Notes: generated by a model from the sequence alone, not told the origin. A stretch of 64,000 nucleotides of DNA from Pseudoglutamicibacter cumminsii (GCF_003143995.1 NZ_QFWG01000002.1:1-64000); one strand, 5' to 3'. Positions 24,491 through 34,924 are shown, counted from the first letter of the stretch. Numbers and translations are program-made.

Positions 24491-26344
24491 ATGGCACGTT
24501 CTGTAGGTATTGACCTCGGTACTACTAACTCGGTGCTCTCCATCCTTGAGGCTGGCGAGCCAACCGTGATCGCTAACGCTGAAGGTTCGCGTACCACCCC
24601 ATCGGTGGTTGCGTTCTCGAAGGGTGGCGAGGTCCTGGTGGGTGACATCGCTAAGCGCCAGGCCGTCAACAACGTTGACCGCACCATCTTCTCCGTCAAG
24701 CGCCACATGGGCACTGACTGGACCATCGACATCGATGACAAGAAGTACACCGCGCAGGAAATCTCTGCACGCATCTTGATGAAGCTCAAGCACGATGCGG
24801 AAGATTACCTCGGTGAAAAGGTCACCGACGCCGTGATTACGGTCCCTGCATACTTCAACGACGCTGAGCGTCAGGCAACCAAGGAAGCTGGCGAGATCGC
24901 GGGCCTCAAGGTGTCCCGCATCGTCAATGAGCCAACCGCGGCTGCACTGGCTTACGGCCTCGACAAGGGTCAGGAAGACGAACTCATCCTGGTGTATGAC
25001 CTCGGTGGCGGTACGTTCGACGTCTCGCTGCTCGAAGTTGGCAAGGATGAAGACGGCTTCGCAACCATTCAGGTTCGCGCAACCGCAGGTGACAACCGCC
25101 TCGGTGGTGACGACTGGGATCAGCGCATCGTCGACTGGCTGCTCGAGTCCGCCAAGAGCAAGGGCGCTGACCTGTCCAACGACAAGATCGCTCTCCAGCG
25201 TCTGCGTGAAGCCGCAGAGCAGGCAAAGCGTGAGCTGTCCTCGGCAACCAGCACCAACATCTCGCTACAGTACCTCTCGGTGACCCCAGAGGGCCCAGTC
25301 CACTTGGACGAGCACCTGTCCCGCGCTAAGTTCCAGGACCTGACTTCGGATCTGCTTGAGCGGACCCGCAAGCCATTCAACGACGTCATCGCAGAAGCCG
25401 GCGTCAAGGTCAGCGACATTGCCCACGTCGTTCTCGTGGGTGGCTCGACCCGCATGCCAGCTGTTGCAGATCTCGTCAAGGAAATGGCGGGCAAGGAGCC
25501 AAACAAGGGCGTCAACCCAGACGAGGTTGTCGCGATGGGTGCGGCACTTCAGGCAGGTGTGCTCGCAGGTGAACGCAAGGACGTTCTGCTGATCGACGTG
25601 ACCCCGCTCTCCCTCGGTATCGAGACCAAGGGTGGCGTCATGACCAAGCTGATCGAACGCAACACCGCGATCCCAACCAAGCGTTCCGAAACCTTCACGA
25701 CCGCGGAAGACAACCAGCCATCCGTGTCGATTCAGGTCTTCCAGGGCGAGCGCGAGTTCACTCGCGACAACAAGCCACTGGGCACCTTCGAACTGACCGG
25801 CATCGCCCCGGCACCACGTGGCCTCCCACAGATCGAGGTGACCTTCGACATCGACGCTAACGGCATCGTGCACGTCTCCGCTAAGGACAAGGGCACCGGA
25901 ACCGAGCAGTCCATGACCATCACCGGCGGCACCTCGCTGGATCAGTCGGACATCGACCGCATGGTCAAGGAAGCTGAAGAGCACGCTGCAGAGGACAAGG
26001 CACGCCGCGAGGCAGCCGAGACCCGCAACGCTGCAGAGTCCGCTGCTTACTCGGTGGACAAGCTCATCAAGGACAACGCTGACAAGCTGCCAGAGGACGT
26101 CAAGAACGAGGTCCAGGCTGACGTCGATGCGCTCAAGAAGGAACTTGAAACCCCAGAGGGCAACGACGACGAGGTCAAGGCTAAGTTCGAGAAACTGCAG
26201 CAGTCCCAGACCAAGCTGGGCGAGGCTCTGTATGCACAGGCTCAGTCTGAGGCTGGCGCTGAGGGCGCGGCTAACGCTGGCGGCTCGGATGACGACGACG
26301 TCGTAGACGCCGAGGTCGTTGACGAAGACGAAGACCAGAAGTGA
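24491..26344 (+). CDS. dnaK: Chaperone DnaK (Hsp70)
   Basis: 617 residues. The ATPase domain starts with [13 protein letters not shown] (residues 6-18); [15 protein letters not shown] and [12 protein letters not shown] are the phosphate and adenosine motifs. The substrate-binding domain follows from ~residue 370 ([20 protein letters not shown]), and the lid ends in an acidic [10 protein letters not shown] tail. It folds and protects proteins in an ATP cycle with DnaJ and GrpE. First gene of the heat-shock operon; the start has GAGGAA upstream. Many codons use GGC, GAC and AAG, a highly expressed pattern. Confidence 0.98.
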   Translation: MARSVGIDLGTTNSVLSILEAGEPTVIANAEGSRTTPSVVAFSKGGEVLVGDIAKRQAVNNVDRTIFSVKRHMGTDWTIDIDDKKYTAQEISARILMKLKHDAEDYLGEKVTDAVITVPAYFNDAERQATKEAGEIAGLKVSRIVNEPTAAALAYGLDKGQEDELILVYDLGGGTFDVSLLEVGKDEDGFATIQVRATAGDNRLGGDDWDQRIVDWLLESAKSKGADLSNDKIALQRLREAAEQAKRELSSATSTNISLQYLSVTPEGPVHLDEHLSRAKFQDLTSDLLERTRKPFNDVIAEAGVKVSDIAHVVLVGGSTRMPAVADLVKEMAGKEPNKGVNPDEVVAMGAALQAGVLAGERKDVLLIDVTPLSLGIETKGGVMTKLIERNTAIPTKRSETFTTAEDNQPSVSIQVFQGEREFTRDNKPLGTFELTGIAPAPRGLPQIEVTFDIDANGIVHVSAKDKGTGTEQSMTITGGTSLDQSDIDRMVKEAEEHAAEDKARREAAETRNAAESAAYSVDKLIKDNADKLPEDVKNEVQADVDALKKELETPEGNDDEVKAKFEKLQQSQTKLGEALYAQAQSEAGAEGAANAGGSDDDDVVDAEVVDEDEDQK

Positions 26345-26355
26345 GGTAGTGGCAT

Positions 26356-26964
26356 ATGTCGAACGAGGAGAAGAACCTAGGCGATCAGCAGCCTGAAGAG
26401 ACGGGTGCGGAAGCGGCTCGCGACGAGCAGGCCCCTGAAACCCCGGTAGAGGGCGGAGCTGACACCGATGCGCTGGGCCAGGCTCAGCAGATCCTCGACG
26501 ACGCCGCACGAGCCGAAGAGGCCTCCGCATCCGGCGAAATGGATGCGGAGGGCCTCGCGGCCGAATACAAAGAGGACCTCCAGCGGTTGCAGGCGGAGTT
26601 CACGAACTACCGCCGCCGTGTAGAGCGGGATAAGAAGAACGCTCACGATGAGGGCCTCAATAAGGCCGTGGCTAGCTTGATTCCGGTTTTGGATGATATC
26701 GATGCGGCTCGTGCTCATGGTGATCTGGAGGACGGACCGTTCGCGGCGATCGCCGACAAGCTGGAGCGTGCCCTGGGCAGCATCGGCTTTGAGCGGATCG
26801 ACGAGACCGGTGTCGAGTTCGACCCGGCGATCCACGAGGCGATGCTCCGCCAGCCTGTTGAGGGTGTCCCGGAGGATCACGTGGGGCAGGTTTTCAGGAT
26901 CGGCTTCAAACGCGGTGACCGTGTTCTGCGTGCAGCGCAGGTCATGGTTTCCACCGGTGAATAA
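26356..26964 (+). CDS. grpE: Nucleotide exchange factor GrpE
   Basis: 202 residues, 11 nt after dnaK. An acidic, disordered N-terminus (1-70) is followed by a long coiled coil and the beta domain. The signature spans ARAHGDLEDGPFAAIADKLE to GVPEDHVGQVFRIGFKRGDR. It releases ADP from DnaK as a dimer. Confidence 0.96.
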   Translation: MSNEEKNLGDQQPEETGAEAARDEQAPETPVEGGADTDALGQAQQILDDAARAEEASASGEMDAEGLAAEYKEDLQRLQAEFTNYRRRVERDKKNAHDEGLNKAVASLIPVLDDIDAARAHGDLEDGPFAAIADKLERALGSIGFERIDETGVEFDPAIHEAMLRQPVEGVPEDHVGQVFRIGFKRGDRVLRAAQVMVSTGE

Positions 26965-26975
26965 AGCATGACGTG

Positions 26976-27032
26976 AAACAGTGTGGCGGCGGGTCTAGAC
27001 GGAAGGTCTATTGAACCCGCCGCCGCCTGTTT
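26976..27032 (+). promoter_or_regulatory. Long hairpin between grpE and dnaJ
   Basis: Nested stems: AAACAG/CTGTTT outside, GGCGGCGGGT/ACCCGCCGCC in the middle, TAGAC/GTCTA inside with a 5-nt loop. It starts 12 nt after the grpE stop. There is no U-run after it, so partial termination or mRNA processing that sets the DnaK:DnaJ ratio is more likely than full termination. Confidence 0.65.
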
Positions 27033-27088
27033 CCACGGTTGTAGATACAGATTTTTAGAGATTTTGAGTGAGGCTAGGAGGCGTCACG

Positions 27089-28054
27089 ATGGCCAGTCAA
27101 GACTGGGTCGAAAAAGACTTTTACGCGGCGCTGGGCGTCTCCAAGGACGCCAGTGAGGCCGACATTAAGAAGGCCTACCGGAAGTTGGCGCGCAAGTACC
27201 ACCCGGATACAAACAAGGACAATCCCGAGGCTGAGAAGAAGTTCAAGGACATCTCAGAGGCCTATTCGGTTCTGAGCGATGAACAGCAGCGCAAAGAGTA
27301 CGATGCGATCCGCGCCATGGGCTCGGGTGCCCGCTTTACCGCTGGTGGCGGTGGCGGCGGATTCGAGGACATCTTCGGCGATGTGTTCGGCGGTGGCGGG
27401 CAGCGTGTCCGTTACTCGACCGGCGGTGGTGGAGCTGGGTTCGAGGACATTTTGGGCGGCATGTTCGGTGGCGGCGGGGGAGGCTTCGGTGGCTTCCAGC
27501 AGCGTCCGCAACGTGGTGCTGACCGGAAGGCCGAGACCACGATCTCGTTCAAGGGATCGATCGAGGGCACGACCATCGGTTTGCGGACCCGCGAAGGCGA
27601 GGTCATCGAGATCCGCGTCCCTGCGGGCGTGCGTGATGGTCAGACGATCCGCGCGAAAGGCAAGGGTGAACCGGGGGCTGCAGGCGCAGGCGACCTGTTG
27701 GTGACCGTGCGCGTCAACGAGCATCCGTTCTTTAAACGCGACGGCAACGACATCACGGTTGAGGTCCCGGTGAGCTTCAACGAGGCCGCTTTGGGTGCCA
27801 CGATTTCGGTTCCAACTATCTCCGGCGAAAACGTGCGGATGAAGGTTCCGGCGGGTAGCCCATCGGGCAAGCGCATGCGTTTGCGTGGCCGTGGCGTGAA
27901 GACGTCCAAGCGCACGGGCGACATGTACGTTGTGCTCAACATCGTGGTTCCGAAGGACCTTTCTGAGGAAGCGAAGAAGGCCGTCGAGGACTATGCGCAG
28001 GCTACTGCCGGCGATGATCCGCGGGCTAACATTGCTTCCCAAGCAAAGCTTTAA
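27089..28054 (+). CDS. dnaJ: Chaperone DnaJ, type without zinc finger
   Basis: 321 residues from ATG 27089 (AGGAGG upstream). The J-domain (residues 9-75) has its HPD motif at 38-40. A Gly/Phe-rich linker (~80-140) contains two FEDI..-type repeats, and two C-terminal substrate-binding domains follow. The CXXCXGXG zinc-binding repeats of classical DnaJ are absent; the protein has no cysteine at all, so it is a class B (CbpA/DnaJB-like) co-chaperone. It stimulates DnaK ATPase and delivers clients. Operon position between grpE and hspR is conserved in Actinobacteria. Confidence 0.94.
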   Translation: MASQDWVEKDFYAALGVSKDASEADIKKAYRKLARKYHPDTNKDNPEAEKKFKDISEAYSVLSDEQQRKEYDAIRAMGSGARFTAGGGGGGFEDIFGDVFGGGGQRVRYSTGGGGAGFEDILGGMFGGGGGGFGGFQQRPQRGADRKAETTISFKGSIEGTTIGLRTREGEVIEIRVPAGVRDGQTIRAKGKGEPGAAGAGDLLVTVRVNEHPFFKRDGNDITVEVPVSFNEAALGATISVPTISGENVRMKVPAGSPSGKRMRLRGRGVKTSKRTGDMYVVLNIVVPKDLSEEAKKAVEDYAQATAGDDPRANIASQAKL

Positions 28055-28108
28055 AGCCAGCACAGCGAAGCTCTAAGCACAGAGTTCAGGTAGCGGAAGG
28101 AGGCGTTG

Positions 28109-28606
28109 ATGAACGCGTCATCAGGTAGAAAGCATGACCGTGGTTCCGGGCGGGACGGCGAATGGGACGCGCCTGTATTTGTGATTTCCGTTGCCGCTGA
28201 GCTCGCTCAGATGCACCCGCAGACGTTGAGGCAATACGACCGCCTTGGTTTGGTTGTGCCTCAGCGGCAGGCGGGTAAGCATCGCCGGTATTCGCAGAAG
28301 GATATCGACCGTTTGCGGCGCGTCCAGGAACTGTCTTCCGAGGGCGTCTCGCTTGAAGGCATCCGGCGGATGATCGGCCTGGAGAAGCGCGTTGAGGCGC
28401 TGTTGCAGCAGGTTGCTGAGCTGGAGCAAGACGTTGAGCGGTGGCGTGGCCGCGCCGAGGGCGTGGCGATCGCGGCGCAGCGAATCTTCGCGGCCGGCGC
28501 GTCAGGCGAGGTCGCGATCACCCGAACGGGACGCGACACCGACCGCCTACAGCAGCGTTCGATGCACGCGTGGGCTCAGTTGCAACTCATGCCGCCCGAA
28601 GACTAA
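28109..28606 (+). CDS. hspR: Heat-shock repressor HspR (MerR family)
   Basis: 165 residues from ATG 28109 behind GGAAGGAGG. The MerR-type helix-turn-helix (VFVISVAAELAQMHPQTLRQ, then YDRLGLVVPQRQ and RRYSQKDIDRL) is followed by a coiled coil (residues ~90-120). HspR binds HAIR sequences with DnaK as co-repressor, giving feedback on its own operon. HAIR sites occur at 24314, 24367 and 31865 in this window. The C-terminal ~50 residues are variable. Confidence 0.95.
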   Translation: MNASSGRKHDRGSGRDGEWDAPVFVISVAAELAQMHPQTLRQYDRLGLVVPQRQAGKHRRYSQKDIDRLRRVQELSSEGVSLEGIRRMIGLEKRVEALLQQVAELEQDVERWRGRAEGVAIAAQRIFAAGASGEVAITRTGRDTDRLQQRSMHAWAQLQLMPPED

Positions 28607-28640
28607 GCGCTACAGCGCCCAACGCTTCAGTGCCTAAAAG

Positions 28641-28684
28641 CGGTGGTGGCCGGAGAGAATCTCTCTCCGGCCACCACCGTTTTA
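28641..28684. terminator. Bidirectional terminator after hspR
   Basis: A perfect 18-bp stem (starting CGGTGGTGGCCGGAGAGA) with a 3-nt loop. It is followed by TTTTA on the plus strand and by a CTTTTAG run on the minus strand. It separates the convergent hspR and BCCT genes. Confidence 0.9.
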
Positions 28685-28703
28685 TTCGCCCTTACCGGGG
28701 CCG

Positions 28704-30770
28704 TTAGTCCTTAGACGTTGCGTCCTTGGTTGGATCAACGTCCTTGCCGGCACCCGCATCGGAACCGGCTTCAGCATCGGCGGCTGGCTTTTTGTCGCCA
28801 GCGCCGATCTCGCCGACCTTCGGCTCGGTGACAGGCCCCGGGGTTTCTGGTTCGTAGCCGTCGTCCCAGGTTTCGGTTTCGTAGTCGTATCCGACTTCCG
28901 CGCCGGTCTCGTCGTGGCGCTGGTACCACTCGGTGACCTTCTCGGAGGTTGAATCGAAGTCTGCACCTGCACCGCGTCCGTCGCCGGAGTGGCGGACGGT
29001 CAGCTCGAAGTCGTCGCCGTACTTCTCGATACCGCGCACCACGGCGTTGGAGAGCATCGTGGACTCGTAGTCGCTGCGGATCGACGCCGGGTCGGTGCGC
29101 AGGTCCATGATGAACGCGACGATCATGAGCAGCAGGATGATGCAGAACGGTATCGCGATCAGGATCGTGAGGTTCTGCAGGCCGGTCAGCGAGGATTCGC
29201 CGCCGGAGAGCAGCATCACGGTCGCGATGCCCATCATCGCGAGGCCCCAGAAGATCACGACGAGCTTGTTAGGTGCCGGGTTGCCGCGGGACGAGAACGT
29301 GCCCATGATGACGGACGCGGAGTCCGCGGAGGTCACGAAGAAGATCGCTAGCGCAACCATGATGAGGAACGGCGTGACGTTCGCCAGCGGCAGCTTGTCG
29401 AACAGGTGGAACAGGATCGTCTGTGGCGAGTCGTCGGCGCTGATGCCTTCGATGCCCTGGCGCTTCATCCACATTGCGGCGCCACCGAAGATCGTGAACG
29501 CGAAGATCAGGATCGCGGTAGGGATGGCGATGACCACAAGGCAGAATTCGCGCAGGGTGCGGCCGCGGGAAATGCGGGCGATGAACGCGCCAACGAACGG
29601 GGTCCAGGCGACCCACCATGCGAAGTAGAACGCGGTCCAAGCGGACTGGAACTCAACGACGTCGGAACCCCATGAGAGCGACTTGCCCATCATCGAGAGG
29701 AACTCGTTGGCGTATTCGGTCACGCCGGATGGCAACAGGTTCAGCAGGAACAGGGTTGGGCCTGCGAAGAACACGAACAGGACGAGGCTCAACGTGAGCA
29801 CGATGTTGGTCGTTGAGAGGTAGCGGATGCCTCGGGATACGCCGGAGACCGCGGAGATGATGAATGCCGCGGTCAGGACAGCGAGGATGATGATGAGGCC
29901 GTTGTTCGTGACGCGGCTTGCGCCGGAGACAATTTCTACGCCCTTACCGAGCTGGATCGCAGCAAGGCCGAGGGATGCCGCGGTGCCGAAGAGAGTTGCG
30001 ATGATCGCGAACATGTCGACGAGGCGGCCAGCGAAGCCATCGGTCTGCTTGCCGAACAGGGAACGGAACACGCTCGAGATGAGGGTTACGCGGCCGCGGC
30101 GGTAGCTTGAGTACGCCATCGCGCCGCCGACGAGGGCGTACATGGCCCACGCGGAGATGCCCCAGTGGTAGGAGGACTGAGCGACAGCCATGTGGATTGC
30201 GCCCGGCGTTTCCGGCTCAACGCCGGTGAGCGGAGGCGGGGAAACGAAGTAGTAGAGCGGTTCGGATGCGCCGAAGAAGAAGATACCGACGCCGATGCCG
30301 GCACCGAACATCATGGCGACCCATGCGAAGCGGCTGAACTCAGGTTTTTCGCCGTCTTTACCGAGCCGGATCCGGCCGTAGCGGGAGAACGCGATGAACA
30401 GCATCGCGCCGATCGAAACCATGACGGTGATGTTGAGCAGCCAGCCCATGTTCTTCATGGTCCACGCGAACGCCACCGAGGAGACTTCGCCCACGGATTC
30501 GGGGCTCATGACACCCCACGCGACGAACGCGACGATGAGCACCGCGGTGATGCCGAAGACGAGCTTGTCGATCGAGAAGACGTGACGCTGTTCGTCAACG
30601 CCGATACCGGGTACCAGCCCCGGGTGGATGTTGTGAGGGTAGAGGCCTACGTGTGAAGAGCGGCCGCGGGTGAGGGGATTGCCTCGTTTCTGCGGTGCTT
30701 TCTTGGTCTTCGTTGGGCTCTCACCCTGCTGTGGACGGTCGGTCTTTTCGGGGCTGGGTTTATTACTCAT
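28704..30770 (-). CDS. BCCT-family transporter (betaine/choline/carnitine type)
   Basis: 688 residues from ATG 30770. 12 helices are preceded by a ~60-residue Lys/Pro-rich tail. GVGIFFFGASEPLYYFVSPP and the helix-8 segment FYFAWWVAWTPFVGAFIARI (aromatic cage and the BCCT signature) are intact. Substrates are quaternary ammonium osmolytes, imported with Na+ or H+. The C-terminus (~570-688) is a long cytoplasmic extension, Asp/Ala-rich and probably disordered; in relatives such as BetP, terminal tails sense osmotic stress. The longer frame to 30815 lacks support. Confidence 0.9.
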   Translation of the reverse strand: MSNKPSPEKTDRPQQGESPTKTKKAPQKRGNPLTRGRSSHVGLYPHNIHPGLVPGIGVDEQRHVFSIDKLVFGITAVLIVAFVAWGVMSPESVGEVSSVAFAWTMKNMGWLLNITVMVSIGAMLFIAFSRYGRIRLGKDGEKPEFSRFAWVAMMFGAGIGVGIFFFGASEPLYYFVSPPPLTGVEPETPGAIHMAVAQSSYHWGISAWAMYALVGGAMAYSSYRRGRVTLISSVFRSLFGKQTDGFAGRLVDMFAIIATLFGTAASLGLAAIQLGKGVEIVSGASRVTNNGLIIILAVLTAAFIISAVSGVSRGIRYLSTTNIVLTLSLVLFVFFAGPTLFLLNLLPSGVTEYANEFLSMMGKSLSWGSDVVEFQSAWTAFYFAWWVAWTPFVGAFIARISRGRTLREFCLVVIAIPTAILIFAFTIFGGAAMWMKRQGIEGISADDSPQTILFHLFDKLPLANVTPFLIMVALAIFFVTSADSASVIMGTFSSRGNPAPNKLVVIFWGLAMMGIATVMLLSGGESSLTGLQNLTILIAIPFCIILLLMIVAFIMDLRTDPASIRSDYESTMLSNAVVRGIEKYGDDFELTVRHSGDGRGAGADFDSTSEKVTEWYQRHDETGAEVGYDYETETWDDGYEPETPGPVTEPKVGEIGAGDKKPAADAEAGSDAGAGKDVDPTKDATSKD

Positions 30771-30858
30771 GCCAAATCCGTAAAACGGTTCCTCAGATTG
30801 GGTGCGTATGTGCAACCTCTCAGATTACCCGAATGTAGCGGGCGTTGCCTCGAACCGC

Positions 30859-31707
30859 TTAGATCTTGCGGGCCGTGAGGTCGAAGATCTTACGACCGAC
30901 CTTGTGGGCTTTCGCCTCGAAGCTCGTGAGGGTTCGGCCCTCGAAACGTGGGGCCCAGCCGCCGCGGGTGTCGATGAATTCGGGGTCGGCTTCGTGTTTT
31001 TCGGCGTCGACGCGGCGGATCGCAGTCAGCGGTGATTCTTCGCCGCCGCGCTCGCCGGCGTGCAGGTTTTCGAAGTGCGGGCTGTTGTCGATGACGTCGC
31101 GCATCTGCTCGGCGTAGTTGGACCAGTCGGTCGCCAAGCGCCAGGTTCCGCCGGGTTTGAGGACGCGAGCCGCGCGTTCCGCGAAGGCGTCGGTGATGAG
31201 GCGGCGCTTGTGGTGCTTGGTCTTATGCCACGGGTCGGAGAAGAAGATCCAGAGTTCGCTCACGGATTCCGGGGCGAGCGCTACGTCGAGGACTTCGGGT
31301 GCGTTGGCTTGGATCGCGCGCACGTTATCGAGCTCGAGCTTTTCGATCCGCTCCATGAGCTTGGCTAGCCCCGGCGTGTAGACCTCGACGGCGAGGAAGT
31401 TGGTCTTGGGATTGTTGTGTGCCGCGTGCGCGATGGCTTCGCCGAGCCCGGTTCCGATTTCTACGATGAGTGGGCGTTCGGGGTGCGGGAAGTGGGAAAG
31501 GACGTCGATGTTCGCGTCCGGGTGGATCGATGTGGCCGCGTGGTGGCGGGGTACGTCGATCAGGATCGTGTCACGCAGCGTGTCCCACACCCGCTGCTGC
31601 GCGTTGGTCATGCGTTCTCCGCGACGGACGAACGATACGGGTTCGGCGCGGAAGTATGTTGGGTCGGTTTCTGCGAGGCCTGGGCGTGGCTGGGGTTTGG
31701 GACTCAT
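30859..31707 (-). CDS. trmB: tRNA (guanosine(46)-N7)-methyltransferase
   Basis: 282 residues from ATG 31707. SAM-binding VEIGTGLGEAIAHAA and the tRNA-binding SELWIFFSDPWHKTKHHKRR segment, followed by LKPGGTWRLATDWSNY, are diagnostic of TrmB, which makes m7G46 in the variable loop of tRNA. The start lies 7 nt after TAGTCT (complement of 31715-31720), with no clear Shine-Dalgarno, so it is probably leaderless. It diverges from clpB. Confidence 0.93.
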   Translation of the reverse strand: MSPKPQPRPGLAETDPTYFRAEPVSFVRRGERMTNAQQRVWDTLRDTILIDVPRHHAATSIHPDANIDVLSHFPHPERPLIVEIGTGLGEAIAHAAHNNPKTNFLAVEVYTPGLAKLMERIEKLELDNVRAIQANAPEVLDVALAPESVSELWIFFSDPWHKTKHHKRRLITDAFAERAARVLKPGGTWRLATDWSNYAEQMRDVIDNSPHFENLHAGERGGEESPLTAIRRVDAEKHEADPEFIDTRGGWAPRFEGRTLTSFEAKAHKVGRKIFDLTARKI

Positions 31708-31771
31708 GTCTTTAAGACTAAGCCGCGGCAGGGGTAAGCGGCGAAATCGAGCGTTCGCATCACCCACCATC

Positions 31772-31811
31772 GTGCTGTTTCCGTGGGTTCAGTGCTGTTT
31801 CCGCGGATTCA
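31772..31811. repeat. 20-bp tandem repeat in the trmB-clpB intergenic region
   Basis: GTGCTGTTTCCGTGGGTTCA is followed directly by a second copy with two differences. It lies about 55-95 bp upstream of the clpB HAIR site and may be a regulator site or a chance duplication. Confidence 0.7.
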
Positions 31812-31864
31812 AAGAAACCTCTGAAAAGTGGTTCCTCCGTGGGAATAATTCCTACCAATTAGAA

Positions 31865-31885
31865 GTTGAGTTAGGTAGACTCAAG
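31865..31885. promoter_or_regulatory. HAIR operator (HspR site) upstream of clpB
   Basis: GTTGAGT-TAGGTAG-ACTCAAG matches the HAIR consensus at 13 of 14 positions. It ends 44 nt before the clpB start. A TAGACT -10-like box overlaps the right half (31876-31881). Confidence 0.85.
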
Positions 31886-31929
31886 TTTAAAGGCCAAGGG
31901 CTCCGGAAGGAGCAGGAAAGGGGTTTGGC

Positions 31930-34518
31930 GTGGATACGAATTTGACGACTAAAAGCCAGGAGGCGCTCTCCGCGGCGAGCATGAATGCCGCGACTGCCGG
32001 TAACCCGAATCTTGAGCCGGTGCACCTTTTGAAGGCGCTCATGGATCAGAGGGAATCGGTGGCCGTAGCTGTATTGAAGTCGGCTGGGGCGGATCCTGAT
32101 GCGGTGTCGGTTGCGGCGTCGACGGCGATCCGCAAGTTGCCGAAGGCTTCGGGGACTTCGGTTGCTCAGGCGCAGGCTTCGCGGCAGATGTTGCAGGTTA
32201 TTTCTGCGGCTCGGCAGGCGGCGCAAGCGAACGGGGATCAGTTTGTTTCGACTGAGCACCTGTTGCTCGGACTGGCTGCGGATGCCGGCGAGGCTGGCGT
32301 CGCGTTGCGGGACAACGGTGCTTCAGCTGAAGCGCTCAAGGCCGCGATGGTGAGCGTGCGTGGGGACCGGAAGGTTGATTCGCAGGATCCGGAGGGTAGC
32401 TTCCAGGCTCTGGATAAGTACGGTACGGACCTCACGGAGGTCGCTCGCAAGGGTGATCTTGACCCGGTGATCGGCCGTGATCAGGAGATCCGCCGCGTGA
32501 TTCAGGTGCTTTCGCGCCGGACTAAGAACAACCCGGTTCTGATTGGTGAGCCGGGCGTGGGTAAGACCGCGGTGGTTGAGGGCCTTGCGTTGCGCATGGT
32601 GGCCGGCGATGTGCCGGAGTCCCTGCGCGGTAAGAAGCTCATCTCGCTGGATCTTGGTGCGATGGTCGCGGGCGCTAAGTACCGCGGCGAGTTCGAAGAG
32701 CGGCTCAAGGCTGTGCTTGAGGAGATCAAGCAGGCTGAGGGCGGCATCGTGACGTTCATCGATGAGATTCACACGATGGTCGGCGCGGGTGCGTCTGAAG
32801 GCTCGATGGATGCGGGCAACATGCTTAAGCCGATGCTTGCGCGCGGTGAGCTGCGCCTGATCGGTGCCACGACGCTGGATGAGTACCGCGAGAACATCGA
32901 GAAGGACGCCGCTCTGGAGCGTCGTTTCCAACAGGTTTTCGTGGGTGAGCCGTCGGTCGATGACTCGATTGCGATCCTGCGTGGCCTCAAGGAACGCTAC
33001 GAGGCGCACCATAAGGTTGCTATCGCTGACTCGGCGCTGGTTGCTGCGGCAACGCTTTCGGACCGCTACCTCACGGGCCGTCGCCTTCCGGACAAGGCGA
33101 TTGACCTCGTGGATGAGGCCGCATCGCGTCTGCGTATGGAGATCGACTCCGCTCCGGAGGAGATCGACGTGTTGCGCCGTTCGGTTGACCGTTTGACGAT
33201 GGAGGAGCTGGCTCTCAAGGATGAGACGGATTCGGCATCGGTTGAGCGGTTGGCTGCTCTGCGTGAGGAGATGGCTGATCAGAAGGAAGAGCTCGAGGCG
33301 TTGACTCTGCGGTGGGAGGAAGAGAAGACTTCCCTCAACGAGGCCGGCGATATTCGCGCTCAGATCGATGATCTGCGTAGCCAGGCTGATGTGGCTCAGC
33401 GTCAGGGCGATCTGGGGGAGGCTTCCCGAATCCTGTACGGCGAGATCCCGCAGCTCGAGGCCAAGCTCGTCAAGGCTGAGGAGAAGGCTGAGCATGATCG
33501 TCAGGATCGGATGGTTTCCGAGGAGGTTACCGCCGATGACGTCGCTGAGGTGATCTCTTCGTGGACTGGCATTCCTGCCGGGCGCATGCTCGAGGGTGAA
33601 TCGCAGAAGCTCCTGCATATGGAAGAGAACGTTGGTAAGCGTTTGATCGGCCAGAAGCAGGCTGTTGCGGTGATCTCCGATGCGGTGCGTCGTAGCCGCG
33701 CTGGCTTGTCTGACCCTAACCGCCCGACGGGTTCGTTCTTGTTCCTCGGACCTACGGGCGTGGGTAAGACGGAGCTTGCTAAGTCGCTTGCTGATTTCCT
33801 CTTCGATGATGAGCGTTCGATGGTCCGCATCGACATGTCGGAGTATTCCGAGAAGCACGCGGTGTCCCGTTTGGTTGGTGCCCCTCCGGGTTACGTCGGT
33901 TACGACGAGGGTGGCCAGTTGACGGAAGCTGTGCGTCGTAGGCCTTATTCGGTTGTTTTGCTGGATGAGGTTGAGAAGGCTCACCCTGAGGTTTTCGACA
34001 TCCTGTTGCAGGTTCTTGATGATGGCCGGCTCACGGATGGCCAGGGTCGCACGGTTGATTTCCGCAACGTGATCTTGGTGATGACGTCGAACCTGGGTTC
34101 TCAGTTCTTGGTTGATCAGACCATGGAGCCTGAGGCTCAGAAGAAGGCGGTCATGGACGTGGTTGAGGCGTCCTTCAAGCCGGAGTTCTTGAACCGCTTG
34201 GATGAGATCGTCATGTTTGATCCGCTCTCGCTTGATGATTTGTCGAAGATCGTGGACCTTCAGGTGCATCAGTTGGAAGAGCGGTTGGCTGACCGTCGTT
34301 TGACGTTGGATGTTACGCCTGCGGCTCGCGAGTGGCTTGCGTTGACGGGTTATGACCCTGCGTATGGTGCTCGTCCGTTGCGCCGCTTGGTTCAGCGTGA
34401 GATTGGCGACCAGTTGGCTCGCAAGATTCTTGCGGGTGAGGTGCTCGATGGCGATACGGTTCTCGTGGATCGTGCGGCTGACGACGCCGATGGCTTGGTG
34501 ATTGAAGCCAAGCACTGA
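31930..34518 (+). CDS. clpB: Disaggregase ClpB (Hsp100)
   Basis: 862 residues from GTG 31930 (GGAAGGAGCAGG upstream). The N-domain is residues ~1-145. The first AAA+ module has Walker A GEPGVGKT (206-213), followed by the coiled-coil middle domain (~400-520) that couples to DnaK. The second AAA+ module has GPTGVGKT (607-614) and the GYVGYDEGG pore loop. It threads aggregated proteins through the hexamer for DnaK-dependent refolding. The HAIR operator places it in the HspR regulon with the dnaK operon. Confidence 0.97.
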   Translation: MDTNLTTKSQEALSAASMNAATAGNPNLEPVHLLKALMDQRESVAVAVLKSAGADPDAVSVAASTAIRKLPKASGTSVAQAQASRQMLQVISAARQAAQANGDQFVSTEHLLLGLAADAGEAGVALRDNGASAEALKAAMVSVRGDRKVDSQDPEGSFQALDKYGTDLTEVARKGDLDPVIGRDQEIRRVIQVLSRRTKNNPVLIGEPGVGKTAVVEGLALRMVAGDVPESLRGKKLISLDLGAMVAGAKYRGEFEERLKAVLEEIKQAEGGIVTFIDEIHTMVGAGASEGSMDAGNMLKPMLARGELRLIGATTLDEYRENIEKDAALERRFQQVFVGEPSVDDSIAILRGLKERYEAHHKVAIADSALVAAATLSDRYLTGRRLPDKAIDLVDEAASRLRMEIDSAPEEIDVLRRSVDRLTMEELALKDETDSASVERLAALREEMADQKEELEALTLRWEEEKTSLNEAGDIRAQIDDLRSQADVAQRQGDLGEASRILYGEIPQLEAKLVKAEEKAEHDRQDRMVSEEVTADDVAEVISSWTGIPAGRMLEGESQKLLHMEENVGKRLIGQKQAVAVISDAVRRSRAGLSDPNRPTGSFLFLGPTGVGKTELAKSLADFLFDDERSMVRIDMSEYSEKHAVSRLVGAPPGYVGYDEGGQLTEAVRRRPYSVVLLDEVEKAHPEVFDILLQVLDDGRLTDGQGRTVDFRNVILVMTSNLGSQFLVDQTMEPEAQKKAVMDVVEASFKPEFLNRLDEIVMFDPLSLDDLSKIVDLQVHQLEERLADRRLTLDVTPAAREWLALTGYDPAYGARPLRRLVQREIGDQLARKILAGEVLDGDTVLVDRAADDADGLVIEAKH

Positions 34519-34539
34519 CCGGTCACTGTATTGCACGGA

Positions 34540-34579
34540 ACCCCTGTGTACTGCGTCTCGCTTCGCAGTGCATAGGGGT
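34540..34579 (+). terminator. Hairpin after clpB
   Basis: ACCCCTGTGTACTGCG pairs with CGCAGTGCATAGGGGT (two wobble/mismatch positions) around an 8-nt loop. There is no U-run, so termination is plausible but not certain. A TAGAAT box at 34587-34592 follows and may start the DUF3073 transcript. Confidence 0.6.
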
Positions 34580-34696
34580 GTACGTGTAGAATTGGACTCA
34601 CGAAACATTTGTAGATCATCCACTGGGGCCTCTCGGGTGCTGGATTCTCAGCCGCCGGGACTTCCCCAGGTGAAGAGCGGAAGAGGGGGTCACGCC

Positions 34697-34924
34697 ATGG
34701 GGCGCGGCCGTCAGAAGGCTAAGGCAACACGTCAGGCCCGGGAGATGAAGTACTTCACCCCGGGCACCGATTTGAGTGCTCTCGAGCGCGAGCTAGGTAT
34801 CGGGGGTTCTCAGAACTCGCGAGACTACTCTGAAGAGCAGTACGAGGATGACCCATACGCGGATCTTGCTGCCCGCTATGGCGCCTTTGATGATGACGAC
34901 GATGAGGACGATCGTCGATATTGA
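34697..34924 (+). CDS. DUF3073 family protein
   Basis: 75 residues from ATG 34697 (GAGGGGG upstream). MGRGRQKAKATRQAREMKYF then TPGTDLSALERELG is the DUF3073 signature, a small basic-then-acidic protein nearly universal in Actinobacteria and without known function. The C-terminus is a run of Asp/Glu (DDDDDEDDRRY). The basic head and acidic tail suggest nucleic-acid or ribosome contact, which is inference. Confidence 0.85.
   Translation: MGRGRQKAKATRQAREMKYFTPGTDLSALERELGIGGSQNSRDYSEEQYEDDPYADLAARYGAFDDDDDEDDRRY

Noticed and set aside
32323-34623. 766-codon antisense frame opposite clpB
   Set aside because: Composition (Arg, Leu, His, Gln) is typical of a shadow frame. ClpB is complete on the plus strand.
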